DNA of 64,000 nucleotides from Flavobacterium sp. CFS9 (lineage in GTDB: Bacteria; Bacteroidota; Bacteroidia; Flavobacteriales; Flavobacteriaceae): the NCBI RefSeq assembly GCF_041154745.1, contig NZ_AP031573.1, forward strand, positions 5,146,001-5,210,000, written 5' to 3'. Under the pieces are notes generated by a model that did not search any database, was not told the DNA's origin, and saw nothing but the letters and a program-made list of their open reading frames with translations. Every line of letters begins with the position of its first letter. Position 1 is the stretch's first letter. The translations under genes and the position numbers were made by a program. Positions 16,696-26,157 of the stretch are shown here, in pieces.

Positions 16696-17732
16696 TCGAC
16701 AAACTTTTTCAATTGCACTTTCAAATCTACGATATAGGTATTTTTATCGTCCTGGATGTCTAATTTATAGGCTTTCCCATAAATTAAATTCAATCGCTCT
16801 ATAGTATTTTTTAAACCAATTTTAGTCGAAACTACATCTGTTTTTTTCTTTGGAATGGAGTTTACCACATGCAAATGAAGCAAGCCATTTTCGACCGTAA
16901 TGATGATCCTCACAAAACATTTTTCTATCGCACAGGTTCCGTGTTTGAACGCATTTTCGATAAATGCAATCAACAGCATCGGCGATACTTTATAAGCATT
17001 TTCGTTGTCGATCTTGCAATCGTACGTAATCTCACAGCGATACGCTACCCTTTCTTTTTCAAGCTGAACATAACTGTTTATAAACTCGAGTTCGTCTTCC
17101 AGAGACACGCATTGTTTGTTATTGCTTTCAAGCTGATAACGCATCAGCTGCGATACTTTCATGATTAAATCTGAGGTACGATCCGGAAACTCAAGACTAA
17201 TTCCGTAAAGCGTATTAAAGGTATTAAATAAAAAGTGCGGATTCAATTGTCCTTTCAACGAATTCAATTGCATTTGATTGAATAACAAAGTTTCATCCGT
17301 CTGTCTTTTGTGGATTCTGTAAAACTTAAAAACAATTATCGGACTCAATATACAAACCAAAGTCCCTAAAACACTGGCCAGCTGATACACATAACTGCGC
17401 TGATGAGAGTTTTGATACAAACGGCAGTTACTAAACATTTCCAGACTGGTAACCTCATATAAAACAACCGAAAAGAGCAATACTCCCGCCAGTGTCAGAA
17501 AAATATAAGTTACAGGGCGTTGTTTTTTAAAAAGTATGGGAAGTAAAAAGAAACGGTTGAATTGGGCGTGCAAGTATAAAATTAAATAGAAAAAAATGCC
17601 CATCAATATGGATGCAAAAGAGCTGAACAACATCCAATCGTTTTTTAAGGTATAAATAGTAAATGAAAAGGCAACAACGGCAATTTCCTGCCACCATTTG
17701 TGATCCAATATGTTTTCCAGTTCTTTATTCAT
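16692..17732 (-). CDS. Membrane sensor histidine kinase (LytS/YehU type)
   Basis: This 346-residue protein has an N-terminal half with about four transmembrane helices. The C-terminal part is the His_kinase domain of this class. The phosphorylated histidine is H166 in LKGQLNPHFLFNTFNTLYG. The ATP-binding part shows MLLIAFIENAFKHG (N-box) and GLKNTIERL (G-box). There is no extracellular sensor domain of any size, so the stimulus is probably sensed in the membrane. It is coupled to the response regulator by a 4-bp overlap. Confidence 0.92.
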   Translation of the reverse strand: MNKELENILDHKWWQEIAVVAFSFTIYTLKNDWMLFSSFASILMGIFFYLILYLHAQFNRFFLLPILFKKQRPVTYIFLTLAGVLLFSVVLYEVTSLEMFSNCRLYQNSHQRSYVYQLASVLGTLVCILSPIIVFKFYRIHKRQTDETLLFNQMQLNSLKGQLNPHFLFNTFNTLYGISLEFPDRTSDLIMKVSQLMRYQLESNNKQCVSLEDELEFINSYVQLEKERVAYRCEITYDCKIDNENAYKVSPMLLIAFIENAFKHGTCAIEKCFVRIIITVENGLLHLHVVNSIPKKKTDVVSTKIGLKNTIERLNLIYGKAYKLDIQDDKNTYIVDLKVQLKKFVE

Positions 17733-17787
17733 TCTTAAAACTTAAATAGTTTACAAATTAACCACATTTTTTTAGTTTTTATTTCCA

Positions 17788-17816
17788 ATAAATGACCAAT
17801 TGAATTGGTCATTTAT
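17788..17816. promoter_or_regulatory. Perfect 29-bp inverted repeat, operator candidate
   Basis: ATAAATGACCAATT (17788-17801) and its exact reverse complement (17803-17816) are separated by one base. It lies in the divergent interval between the two-component genes and tolC, 47 bp upstream of the tolC -7 box and 56 bp from the kinase start. There is no T-run on either side, so a DNA-binding site is more likely than a terminator. Confidence 0.7.
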
Positions 17817-17862
17817 AATCGCATTACATCATTTAAGAAAGCTTTTATCCGGCCAAGTGAAA

Positions 17863-17870
17863 TAATTTTG
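17863..17870 (+). promoter_or_regulatory. Promoter -7 element of the tolC-RND-adaptor operon
   Basis: TAATTTTG matches TAnnTTTG 29 bp before the ATG at 17899. The -33 region lacks a clean TTG, which suits an activated promoter. Confidence 0.5.
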
Positions 17871-17898
17871 AGAGATCAAATTCACACCACTACTTTAT

Positions 17899-19284
17899 AT
17901 GTACTTCAAAAAAATTACTTTATTAGTTTTCTTGATTTTTGCCTGTGGTAGTTATGCTCAAACCCTGTCTTTAAAAGAAGCCATAAAAACAGGTTTGGAA
18001 AACTACGGTTCCATCAAGGCAAAAAACAATTACACCAACGCATCACGCGAAAGTCTTAAGCAGTCTAAACGTGATTACCTGCCCAACCTAAACTTATCGG
18101 CGCAACAGGATTACGGAACTGTAAACGGTCAGAATGGGCCTCTTTATGGCTTTGGGGGTCTTGGAGTAGCTTCGTCCGGGCTTCCTTTACCGGAACAAAA
18201 CTGGAATTCGGCATTTGGCGCACTTTATCTGGTCAACATGAACTGGGATTTTTTCACTTTCGGAAAAACACAGGAAAAAATCAATTTATCTAAAATTGAT
18301 GTTCAGGCTAAAGAAAAGGATCTGAAACAGGAAAAATTCCAACAGGAAATCAAAATTTCTGCCGCTTATCTGAATCTACTGGCCAGTCAGAGATTGTTGA
18401 TTTCACAGCAAAAAAATCTGGATCGCGCTCAGGTTTTCAAAAAAACTGCCGTAGCAAGAGTGAAGAACGGATTACTAGCCGGAGTTGATTCTACTTTAGC
18501 CACTGCCGAAGTATCAAAAGCTAAAATTGCACTGAATCTGGCCAAAAACTTTGTCAAAGAACAAAACAACAAACTGGTCGATCTCATGGGCGTTGCTCCT
18601 CAGGATTTTGTAGCCGATTCCCTTTTTGTCACTCAGATTCCAAAAGAACTCATTAAAGAAAATACTGCCACAGACAGCCTTCATCCTTTATTGCAGTTGT
18701 ATAAAACAAAAATCGATTACAGCAATCAGCAGGTCAAATTGTACAAAAGATTCTATTATCCAACCATGACGGCTTTTGGTGTTTTGCAAACCAGAGCGTC
18801 GGGATTTGATTCGTCTTATGCCACCAATCAGCATGCCTTTACCCGAAATTACTGGGACGGTGTCAATCCGGATCGTACCAATTATTTAGTTGGAATTGGA
18901 ATTACGTGGAATTTAACGACTCCTTTCCGCTCCAACAAGCAAGTCACTGCTCAGAAATTTATTTCGCAGGGACTACAGGAAGAATACAACCAAGCCGATC
19001 GTGACCTGAAATCACAGTTGAATTTTGCTGAAGATAAAATCAAAATCACTTTAGAAAATTATGCCGAAGCACCGATTCAGGTGGAAGCTGCCAAAAGAGC
19101 CTATCTTCAAAAATCGACTTTATACAAAAACGGTTTAACCGATCTGACTGATTTAACGCAGACGATGTACGTTTTAAATCGTGCCGAAATCGATCGTGAT
19201 ATTGTCAATAATAATGTGTGGCAGTCGTACTTACTGAAAGTCGCTGCAACAGGAAATTTTGACCTATTTATAAATGAATTTTAA
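17899..19284 (+). CDS. TolC-family outer membrane efflux protein
   Basis: This 461-residue protein starts with a signal peptide ending at GSYAQ. It shows the two-repeat coiled-coil structure of TolC proteins: LSLKEAIKTGLENYGSIKAK and the paired KISAAYLNLLASQRLL and QVKLYKRFYYPTM segments. It would form the outer-membrane duct of the tripartite pump whose permease begins 13 bp after its stop codon. Because it has no lipobox it is of the TolC rather than OprM type. Confidence 0.9.
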   Translation: MYFKKITLLVFLIFACGSYAQTLSLKEAIKTGLENYGSIKAKNNYTNASRESLKQSKRDYLPNLNLSAQQDYGTVNGQNGPLYGFGGLGVASSGLPLPEQNWNSAFGALYLVNMNWDFFTFGKTQEKINLSKIDVQAKEKDLKQEKFQQEIKISAAYLNLLASQRLLISQQKNLDRAQVFKKTAVARVKNGLLAGVDSTLATAEVSKAKIALNLAKNFVKEQNNKLVDLMGVAPQDFVADSLFVTQIPKELIKENTATDSLHPLLQLYKTKIDYSNQQVKLYKRFYYPTMTAFGVLQTRASGFDSSYATNQHAFTRNYWDGVNPDRTNYLVGIGITWNLTTPFRSNKQVTAQKFISQGLQEEYNQADRDLKSQLNFAEDKIKITLENYAEAPIQVEAAKRAYLQKSTLYKNGLTDLTDLTQTMYVLNRAEIDRDIVNNNVWQSYLLKVAATGNFDLFINEF

Positions 19285-19296
19285 TTATAAAGCCCA

Positions 19297-22200
19297 ATGA
19301 ATTTAATACGTTTTGCACTCCGCAAGCCCATCTCCATTCTCGTATTGGTTGCGGGTCTCTTTTTCTTCGGAATTGGTGCCATCAGAGACATTAAGGTCGA
19401 TATTTTACCGAAAATGAATTTGCCGGTTATCTATATTGCGCATCCGTTTGGAGGTTATACGCCTGACCAGATGGAAGCTTATTTTGCCAAAAATTACGTC
19501 AACGTTTTACCTTTTTCGAATGGTATCAAATCGGTAGAAACCAAAAATATTCAAGGGTTAATGATTATGAAATTAACCTATTATGAAGGAACCAATATGG
19601 CGCAGGCCGCTGCCGAATTGAGCGCACTGTCCAACAGAATCCAGGCGGTTTTTCCTCCGGGAACACAACCTCCTTTTATCATACGTTTTGATGCTTCATC
19701 ATTGCCAATCGGGCAATTGGTTTTGAGTTCAAAAATCAGATCGAATAACGAATTACAGGATTTAGCCAACGTGTATGTCCGAGCTTCTTTTACTTCAATT
19801 CCCGGTTTATTGTCTCCGGCTCCTTTTGGCGGAAGCCCGAGAACAATCGAAATTAACGTAGATCCGGATCTGTTACGTTCACACAATATGACACCCGATC
19901 AAATTGTTGAAGCGATTCGTTTGAACAATCAGACGGCCCCTTCCGGAAACGTGAGAATGGGCGACAAAAATTATATTACCCCTACCAATAATACCATTAA
20001 AGAAGTTAAAGATTTTGAGCAGATTCCGTTATTCAAAGGCGGTGTTCAGAACTTAAAATTAGGCGATGTGGCCAACGTAAAAGACGGTGCCGATATCACA
20101 GCGGGTTACGCTTTGGTAAACGGAAAACGTTCGGTTTATATCAGTATTGCAAAAGCGGGAGATGCTTCGACCTGGGATGTGGTTCAGAAACTGAAAAAAG
20201 AACTTCCTAAAATTCAGAGTACACTTCCCGAAGATGTTAATTTATCGTACGAATTTGACCAGTCGGTTTATGTAATCAACTCCGTTAAAAGTTTGATTAC
20301 CGAAGGAATTATCGGCGCGGTTTTAACCGGATTGATGGTAATGCTTTTCCTGGGCGACCGTCGTGCTGCTTTAATCGTTATTATGACCATTCCAATTTCG
20401 ATTATTTCCGGAGTTTTATTCCTGAAATTATTCGGACAAACGATTAACTTAATGTCTTTGAGCGGATTGGCGCTTGCCATTGGAATTTTAGTAGACGAAA
20501 GTACCGTGACCATCGAAAACATTCACCAGCATCTCGACATGGGAAAACCCAAGGCACTCGCCATTTGGGATGCCTGTCAGGAAATTGCTTTGCCTAAATT
20601 ACTGATCTTACTGTGTATACTAGCTGTATTTGCGCCGGCATTTACCATGGTGGGTATTCCCGGAGCCTTGTTTCTTCCTTTGGCTTTAGCGATTGGTTTC
20701 TCTATGGTTATTTCGTTTTTATTGTCTCAAACCTTTGTGCCGGTAATGGCGAACTGGATGATGAAAGGACACGAAAAGCATCCACATGGCCCTGAAATTA
20801 CCGACGACGAAGCCGAATTTAATGACTGCGGTTTAACTCCCGAATCTGAACAAAATCTGATCACTCAGAAAAAGGAAATGGTCGAAAGAGAAGATTTTAA
20901 CAACGACGGAAAACTGAGCGGTTTCGAAAAATTCAGAAATCGTTTCATGCGAACTTTGGACCGATTGTTTGTCCATAAAAAAGTAACCTCAATTGTTTAT
21001 TTAGTTGCAGCTACTGTTTTGGCCATTGTTTTAATTGGCTTTATCGGAAAAGATGTTTTTCCAAAAACAAATTCAAGTCAGTTTCAGTTACGAATGCGTG
21101 CGGTTGACGGAACACGATTGGAAAGAACCGAAGAACAAGCCCGAATTGTACTAAAAGAATTAGAAAAAATGGTCGGTAAAGAGCATATCGGAATTTCTTC
21201 TGTTTATGTGGGGCAGCACCCTTCACTGTTCTCGATCAACCCGATTTATCTTTTTATGGCGGGTTCTCATGAAGCTGTGTTTCAGGTAAGTTTAAAAGAG
21301 TATCATGTGGATATGGATGAGTTTAAAGATGAGTTACGAGCAAGACTGAAAAAAGTTTTACCGGACACTAAACTTTCTTTTGAACCTATCGAATTGACCG
21401 ACAAAGTGTTGAGCCAGGGTTCTCCTACTCCAATTGAAATTCGAATTGCCGGAAAAGACAAAAAACGAAATGAGTTATATGCCACTCAGATTGTTGACAA
21501 GTTAAAAGCAATCTCTTATTTCAGAGACGTACAAATTGGTCAGCCGATACATTATCCGGCCATGAACATTAATATCGACAGAACACGTGCAGCCGAATTG
21601 GGTGTTGATATGAATGATATTTCGCGTTCACTTATCGCATCGACTTCATCGTCACGTTATACCGAGAAAAACAACTGGGTCGACGAAAAAGCAGGATTAT
21701 CCTATTCTGTACAAGTTCAGGTTCCGTTGAATAAAATGAAAAGCAAAACCGATATTGGAGAAATTCCGGTATTGAAAAACTCGCTTCGTCCCGTTTTAAG
21801 TGACGTTGCCAAAATTACACCCGGCTTTGTAAGTGGTGAAAATGACAATTTAGGGGCCATGCCATACATTACCGTTACGGCCAACATCAACCAGACTGAT
21901 TTGGGGACGGCCACAAAAGATGTTGCATCGACCATTAGTTCATTAGGCGAATTGCCTCGTGGTTTATTTATTACTCCAATTGGACTAAGTACGGTATTGA
22001 GCGAAACATTAAGCAGTTTACAGACCGGTTTATTGGTTGCCGTTTTTGTAATCTTCTTAATGTTGGCCGCTAATTTTCAGTCGTTCAAAGTTTCGCTGGT
22101 AATCTTAACCACAGTTCCGGCGGTTGTTTTAGGTGCTTTATTAATGTTGACTCTAACAGGTTCAACGCTTAATTTACAATCCTATATGGGAATCATCATG

Positions 22201-22587
22201 TCTGTCGGAGTTTCTATAGCCAATGCCGTTTTATTGGTGACCAATGCCGAACAGCTTCGAAAAATAAACGGTAATGCCTTAGAATCTGCGAGAGAAGCCG
22301 CTGCATTACGTCTTCGTCCGATTATCATGACTTCTGTTGCAATGATTGCGGGAATGCTCCCAATGGCGATTGGTCACGGCGAAGGAGGCGATCAGGTTTC
22401 TCCGTTAGGAAGAGCGGTTATCGGCGGATTATTATTTTCTACTTTTGCCGTATTGTTGATCCTTCCGCAGATATTTGCATGGGCACAGGAAAAAACATCA
22501 ACACAATCAGTTTCCCTAGATCCTGAAGACGAAGAAAGTATCCATTATATCTCATCCTTAAATAAGTCTAAAGTTAGAAAGTCATAA
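19297..22587 (+). CDS. RND efflux permease with EF-hand-like cytoplasmic loop
   Basis: This 1096-residue inner-membrane RND transporter has the normal layout of twelve helices and two large periplasmic loops. The proton-relay pair in helix 4 is D400-E401 (GILVDESTVTIEN), where AcrB has Asp-Asp. The central cytoplasmic loop (about residues 490-560) is long and acidic. It contains DFNNDGKLSGFE (533-544), which satisfies the 12-residue EF-hand loop pattern (D-x-N-x-D-G-x-L-x-x-x-E). The last codons run into an AAAGTCAT word array. Substrate unknown; the neighbouring LytTR pair suggests stress-induced export. Confidence 0.92.
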   Translation: MNLIRFALRKPISILVLVAGLFFFGIGAIRDIKVDILPKMNLPVIYIAHPFGGYTPDQMEAYFAKNYVNVLPFSNGIKSVETKNIQGLMIMKLTYYEGTNMAQAAAELSALSNRIQAVFPPGTQPPFIIRFDASSLPIGQLVLSSKIRSNNELQDLANVYVRASFTSIPGLLSPAPFGGSPRTIEINVDPDLLRSHNMTPDQIVEAIRLNNQTAPSGNVRMGDKNYITPTNNTIKEVKDFEQIPLFKGGVQNLKLGDVANVKDGADITAGYALVNGKRSVYISIAKAGDASTWDVVQKLKKELPKIQSTLPEDVNLSYEFDQSVYVINSVKSLITEGIIGAVLTGLMVMLFLGDRRAALIVIMTIPISIISGVLFLKLFGQTINLMSLSGLALAIGILVDESTVTIENIHQHLDMGKPKALAIWDACQEIALPKLLILLCILAVFAPAFTMVGIPGALFLPLALAIGFSMVISFLLSQTFVPVMANWMMKGHEKHPHGPEITDDEAEFNDCGLTPESEQNLITQKKEMVEREDFNNDGKLSGFEKFRNRFMRTLDRLFVHKKVTSIVYLVAATVLAIVLIGFIGKDVFPKTNSSQFQLRMRAVDGTRLERTEEQARIVLKELEKMVGKEHIGISSVYVGQHPSLFSINPIYLFMAGSHEAVFQVSLKEYHVDMDEFKDELRARLKKVLPDTKLSFEPIELTDKVLSQGSPTPIEIRIAGKDKKRNELYATQIVDKLKAISYFRDVQIGQPIHYPAMNINIDRTRAAELGVDMNDISRSLIASTSSSRYTEKNNWVDEKAGLSYSVQVQVPLNKMKSKTDIGEIPVLKNSLRPVLSDVAKITPGFVSGENDNLGAMPYITVTANINQTDLGTATKDVASTISSLGELPRGLFITPIGLSTVLSETLSSLQTGLLVAVFVIFLMLAANFQSFKVSLVILTTVPAVVLGALLMLTLTGSTLNLQSYMGIIMSVGVSIANAVLLVTNAEQLRKINGNALESAREAAALRLRPIIMTSVAMIAGMLPMAIGHGEGGDQVSPLGRAVIGGLLFSTFAVLLILPQIFAWAQEKTSTQSVSLDPEDEESIHYISSLNKSKVRKS

Positions 22588-22623
22588 AGTCATAAAGCCG
22601 AAAGTCATAAAGTCGAAAGTTAC
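22570..22623. repeat. AAAGTCAT word array across the RND gene end
   Basis: Seven units of 7-8 bp (AAAGTTAG, AAAGTCAT twice, AAAGCCG, AAAGTCAT, AAAGTCG, AAAGTTAC) start inside the last codons of the RND gene and run past its stop. The C-terminal residues after about SLNKSK are therefore repeat-encoded. Confidence 0.65.
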
Positions 22624-22696
22624 GATCATCGCGAAAACACTTCGATAAACTTTTATACTTTCTGAATACTTATAAAAACATATATAAAACCAAAAA

Positions 22697-23782
22697 ATGA
22701 AAAATAACATTATAAAATCTACAGCGATACTATTTACAGCTTTAGTTGTACTAAGCTGTGAAAAGAAAAAAGAAGAAGCGCCTAAAGCGGAAATCGAACC
22801 TAAAGTCGAAACTTTCCTTTTGGCCAAAGAAAAACTGACTACAGAATTGCGTTTACCGGCAGAATTAACCGGTTTTCAACAAGTCGATTTGTATGCCAAA
22901 GTAAGCAGTTTTGTAAAGCTGCTGAAAGTAGATATTGGTTCGAAAGTAAAAAAAGGACAATTGTTAATTGTTTTGGAAGCACCGGAGATCAGTTCGCAAT
23001 TGGCTGCTGCCGAATCGAGATTAAAATCGATGGAAGCCATATACGCTACCAGCAAAAGTACCTACAACCGTTTGTACGAAACGAGCAAGGTTGAAGGAAC
23101 CATTTCTAAAAATGACTTAGAAATGGCAAGCGGAAAGAAAAATTCCGACTACGCGCAATATCAGGCAGCCATCGCGGCACACAAAGAAATCTCGATCATG
23201 AGAGGGTACTTAGAAATCCGCGCACCATTTGACGGAGTGGTAGCCGCCAGAAACGTCAATTTAGGAACCTTTGTAGGTCCCGCAGGAAAAGGTTCAGACT
23301 TGCCTTTATTGACCATTCAGCAACAGGACAAATTGCGTTTGGCTGTTTCGGTACCGGAATTGTACACGGGATATTTACACAATGGCGACGAAATGAGTTT
23401 TAATGTAAAATCGCTTCCGGACACTTTTACCGCTAAAATTACCAGAATGTCCGGCGCTTTAGATTTAAAACTACGTTCTGAAAGAGTCGAAATGGACGTT
23501 CACAACACCCAAACCAATCTATTACCCGGAATGGTAGCCGAGGTTTTGTTACCGCTTAACGCCAAAGACAGCACGTTTGTCATTCCGAAATCGGCATTGG
23601 TAAATTCAGCTGAAGGTTTGTTTGTCATCAAAGTCCTGAACCACAAAGCCACCCGCATTGACGTTAAAAAAGGAAGAGAAATCGACGACAAAGTGGAAGT
23701 TTTCGGAGATTTAAACCTAAAAGATAAACTAATAAAAATTGCCAGCGAAGAAACTAAAGATGGCGATGTTATAAATGAATAG
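22697..23782 (+). CDS. RND periplasmic adaptor (membrane fusion protein), lipoprotein
   Basis: This 361-residue protein has a lipoprotein signal with the acylated Cys in LVVLSCEKK. Lipoyl/barrel-sandwich (SFVKLLKVDIGSKVKKGQLL), alpha-hairpin (LAAAESRLKSMEAIYA) and beta-barrel domains (IRAPFDGVVAARNV onwards) follow in the usual order. It links the RND permease to the TolC duct. The gene order tolC-RND-adaptor is the reverse of the more common adaptor-first order but is frequent in Bacteroidota. A strong terminator closes the operon. Confidence 0.9.
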   Translation: MKNNIIKSTAILFTALVVLSCEKKKEEAPKAEIEPKVETFLLAKEKLTTELRLPAELTGFQQVDLYAKVSSFVKLLKVDIGSKVKKGQLLIVLEAPEISSQLAAAESRLKSMEAIYATSKSTYNRLYETSKVEGTISKNDLEMASGKKNSDYAQYQAAIAAHKEISIMRGYLEIRAPFDGVVAARNVNLGTFVGPAGKGSDLPLLTIQQQDKLRLAVSVPELYTGYLHNGDEMSFNVKSLPDTFTAKITRMSGALDLKLRSERVEMDVHNTQTNLLPGMVAEVLLPLNAKDSTFVIPKSALVNSAEGLFVIKVLNHKATRIDVKKGREIDDKVEVFGDLNLKDKLIKIASEETKDGDVINE

Positions 23783-23859
23783 ACTGGGTTTTGTTATCTT
23801 TTTAGTAGATTATACAAACAACTGTACGCATTCTTAGGAATGTAAAATTAAAATTTGTT

Positions 23860-23901
23860 AAAAGGACAGTTCTTCTTTTTGAGGGGCTGTCCTTTTGTTT
23901 T
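23860..23901 (+). terminator. Intrinsic terminator of the efflux operon
   Basis: AAAAGGACAG (23860-23869) and CTGTCCTTTT (23887-23896) form a perfect 10-bp stem with a 17-nt loop, followed by GTTTTT. It separates the efflux operon from the next two-gene unit. Confidence 0.9.
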
Positions 23902-23925
23902 TAATAAACAGGTAAAAGTACGTGG

Positions 23926-23954
23926 TTGTTTGGGTTTGTAAATTGATATTTTTG
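23926..23954 (+). promoter_or_regulatory. Promoter of the DUF6161/nuclease unit
   Basis: TTG (23926-23928) followed after 18 bp by TATTTTTG (23947-23954) is a good -33/-7 pair. It lies just downstream of the efflux terminator. It supports the start codon at 24012 rather than the upstream in-frame codon at 23922, which overlaps the promoter. Confidence 0.68.
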
Positions 23955-24011
23955 AATCAATACCCCATTCTCAATCAATTAATCACATTTATCAAAAAAC
24001 AACCATTAATC

Positions 24012-25250
24012 ATGAATATTCAAGAAATAAATAGATTATTAAAATCTGATGCTTTTTCTGAAATTAAAGATTCAAAATTTACTTTAAGGTTCCCAATTTC
24101 AAATTTTGAAAATACATTTAATATCTCTACTTTATACAGATATGTAAGTGATCAAACAAAAAAGTGGGATGAATATGAAGCATTACCACCAGACTTACTA
24201 AAAAGTAAAAATTATTTTGCAACAATTCAAGCTAGAATTGAGCAATTAATTGAAAATGTAAAAAATGGTAACCCCTCCCAACCATATATTGGAGAATTAC
24301 AATCCTCTATTAATTCATATCAGTATGAGAAAATGCTACCTGTAGATTCCTCGGAAGCTTCATTTCTTATTTCATTATTTAAAGAATCTGCACAACTTTT
24401 TGATGCAGCATATGCATATTTTACTCAAGCTATAAGTTACTCATCATTATCTAATAAAGAATATTTAAAAGGTACAATAATGTCCGTATTATACGAAATA
24501 CAAGAAAGCCCATCAACTAGCAGGTCTTCACATGAACGAAGTTCATTTAATTCTTTAAAAAATAAAGTAGAGAAATATGTTTCAGATTCAGACAAGGATT
24601 TATCAAATCTATTGAAAGAAGCACAAGATAAGGTAGATAGTTATGTTGAAGAATTAGACAATTTTAAAAAAGACAACCAAGAAAAATTAGACAAATGGTT
24701 TTCGGTAAATCAGGCTACTGCGAGAGATCTTAGTAAAGACATAAATGAAGAGAGAAAAAATATAGAGCAGACATACAAAGAGCTTTTACAATTACAAGCT
24801 CCTGCACAGCACTGGAAAGAAACTTCTCAAAAATTATTAGATGAAGGACATATGTTTATGAGAGTATTATTTGCATTAATACTAGTAGGTGGTTTTTCGT
24901 TATATATGCTTCTATGGAAAACACCAGAGAGCATGTTAGCAAGTTTTTTTAGTGATGATAAAATTGCTGCTATTCGTTGGTCAATTGTTTTTGTAACATT
25001 TATTTCCATAATCTTTTTTGGTATCCAATCTTTGCGTAAAGCTATGTTTTCCAGTTTTCATTTAGCAAGAGATGCACAAGAGAGAGAGAAACTTACCATG
25101 TACTATCTTTCATTAATTAAAGAAGGTGCAATTATCGATGATGATAAAAAACTGATTCTACAATCTCTTTTTAGTAGAGCAGATTCAGGTTTATTAAAAG
25201 AAGATAGCAGTCCAACTATGCCTGGGATAATTGATAAAATAAGAGGTTAA
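24012..25250 (+). CDS. DUF6161-like coiled-coil membrane protein
   Basis: This is a 412-residue protein from the ATG at 24012. Residues about 190-275 are rich in charged heptads (EAQDKVDSYVEELDNFKKDN, then NEERKNIEQTYKELLQLQ) and look like a coiled coil. Two transmembrane segments follow at about 283-303 and 323-341. The C-terminal part (AREAQ-like REREKLTMYYLSLIKEGAI, LQSLFSRADSGLLKEDSSP) resembles DUF6161 as I remember it. Function is unknown. The gene is visibly AT-richer than its neighbours and forms a two-gene unit with the PD-(D/E)XK-like gene 25 bp downstream, which suggests horizontal transfer and a joint, possibly defensive, role. Confidence 0.65.
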   Translation: MNIQEINRLLKSDAFSEIKDSKFTLRFPISNFENTFNISTLYRYVSDQTKKWDEYEALPPDLLKSKNYFATIQARIEQLIENVKNGNPSQPYIGELQSSINSYQYEKMLPVDSSEASFLISLFKESAQLFDAAYAYFTQAISYSSLSNKEYLKGTIMSVLYEIQESPSTSRSSHERSSFNSLKNKVEKYVSDSDKDLSNLLKEAQDKVDSYVEELDNFKKDNQEKLDKWFSVNQATARDLSKDINEERKNIEQTYKELLQLQAPAQHWKETSQKLLDEGHMFMRVLFALILVGGFSLYMLLWKTPESMLASFFSDDKIAAIRWSIVFVTFISIIFFGIQSLRKAMFSSFHLARDAQEREKLTMYYLSLIKEGAIIDDDKKLILQSLFSRADSGLLKEDSSPTMPGIIDKIRG

Positions 25251-25275
25251 ATTAATATTATCGGAGAAAAAACAA

Positions 25276-26142
25276 ATGAGCGATAAACTAAAATATATTA
25301 AAGCGGAAAAAATTTCCATTAGGCAACATTTTAATGAGAAATGGTTACAAGATAGAATCGAAGAAGATACAAGTATTTTAGGATTGGGTGAACTTGATGT
25401 TATTCATCGGGAAAGAAAACAATCAAGTGGAGGACGTATAGACTTTCTATTTCTAAATAATGATACTGACATAATGTATGAAACCGAAATTATGTTGGGA
25501 AAAACAGATGAAAGTCATATTATTAGAGCAATTGAGTATTGGGATATTGAAAGACGACGATTTCCTTCTAAAGATCATCGTGCAGTAATTATTGCTGAAG
25601 ACATTACAAATCGTTTTTTTAATGTAATAGCGTTGATGAATAGAGCAATACCAATTATTGCAATTCAAGTAAGTGCACTAAAAATTGATAGTCAAATTAT
25701 CTTAAATTTCACAACTGTTTTGGATATTTACGAAGAACCAGAAGATGAAGAAAAACTAGGGGGTGAAGAAGTAGGAAGACAATATTGGGTCAAAAAATCT
25801 CATACCAGATCAATTGCAATGCTTGATGAAATGATAAAATTTGGAGAGATTGCTGATGCAAATTTAAAAGTAACATATAATAAACATCATGTTGCTCTTG
25901 GAACAAGTAGACAGAACTCTATTTGGCTTAGACCAAGAAAAACACCAAGTATTTGTCATATGGAAGTCAAGGTAGGAAAAGAAAATATTGAAAATGTAAA
26001 AGAAGAATTAGCTGATATAGGCATTTCTTTTAATTTAAGAAAAGATGACATTTTTGCCATTTCAATACGTCAAGAAGAGTTAACTAAACATCAAGAATAC
26101 ATTAAAGGATTAATCGCAAAATCACTTTTGTATTATCAATGA
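25276..26142 (+). CDS. PD-(D/E)XK nuclease-like protein
   Basis: This 288-residue soluble protein has an N-terminal half resembling the nuclease-fold part of DUF91/DUF4268 proteins. GGRIDFLFLNND carries D56, and YETEIMLGKTDESHIIRAI supplies E69/E71 and K76. HRAVIIAEDI and IPIIAIQVSAL form the later strands. The canonical ExK is not perfect, so activity cannot be assumed. The C-terminal ~100 residues (VALGTSRQNSIWLRPRK onwards) form a separate basic, possibly nucleic-acid-binding domain. It is probably co-transcribed with the upstream membrane protein and ends in a strong terminator. Confidence 0.62.
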   Translation: MSDKLKYIKAEKISIRQHFNEKWLQDRIEEDTSILGLGELDVIHRERKQSSGGRIDFLFLNNDTDIMYETEIMLGKTDESHIIRAIEYWDIERRRFPSKDHRAVIIAEDITNRFFNVIALMNRAIPIIAIQVSALKIDSQIILNFTTVLDIYEEPEDEEKLGGEEVGRQYWVKKSHTRSIAMLDEMIKFGEIADANLKVTYNKHHVALGTSRQNSIWLRPRKTPSICHMEVKVGKENIENVKEELADIGISFNLRKDDIFAISIRQEELTKHQEYIKGLIAKSLLYYQ

Positions 26143-26157
26143 TATTTATTTAGCGAT

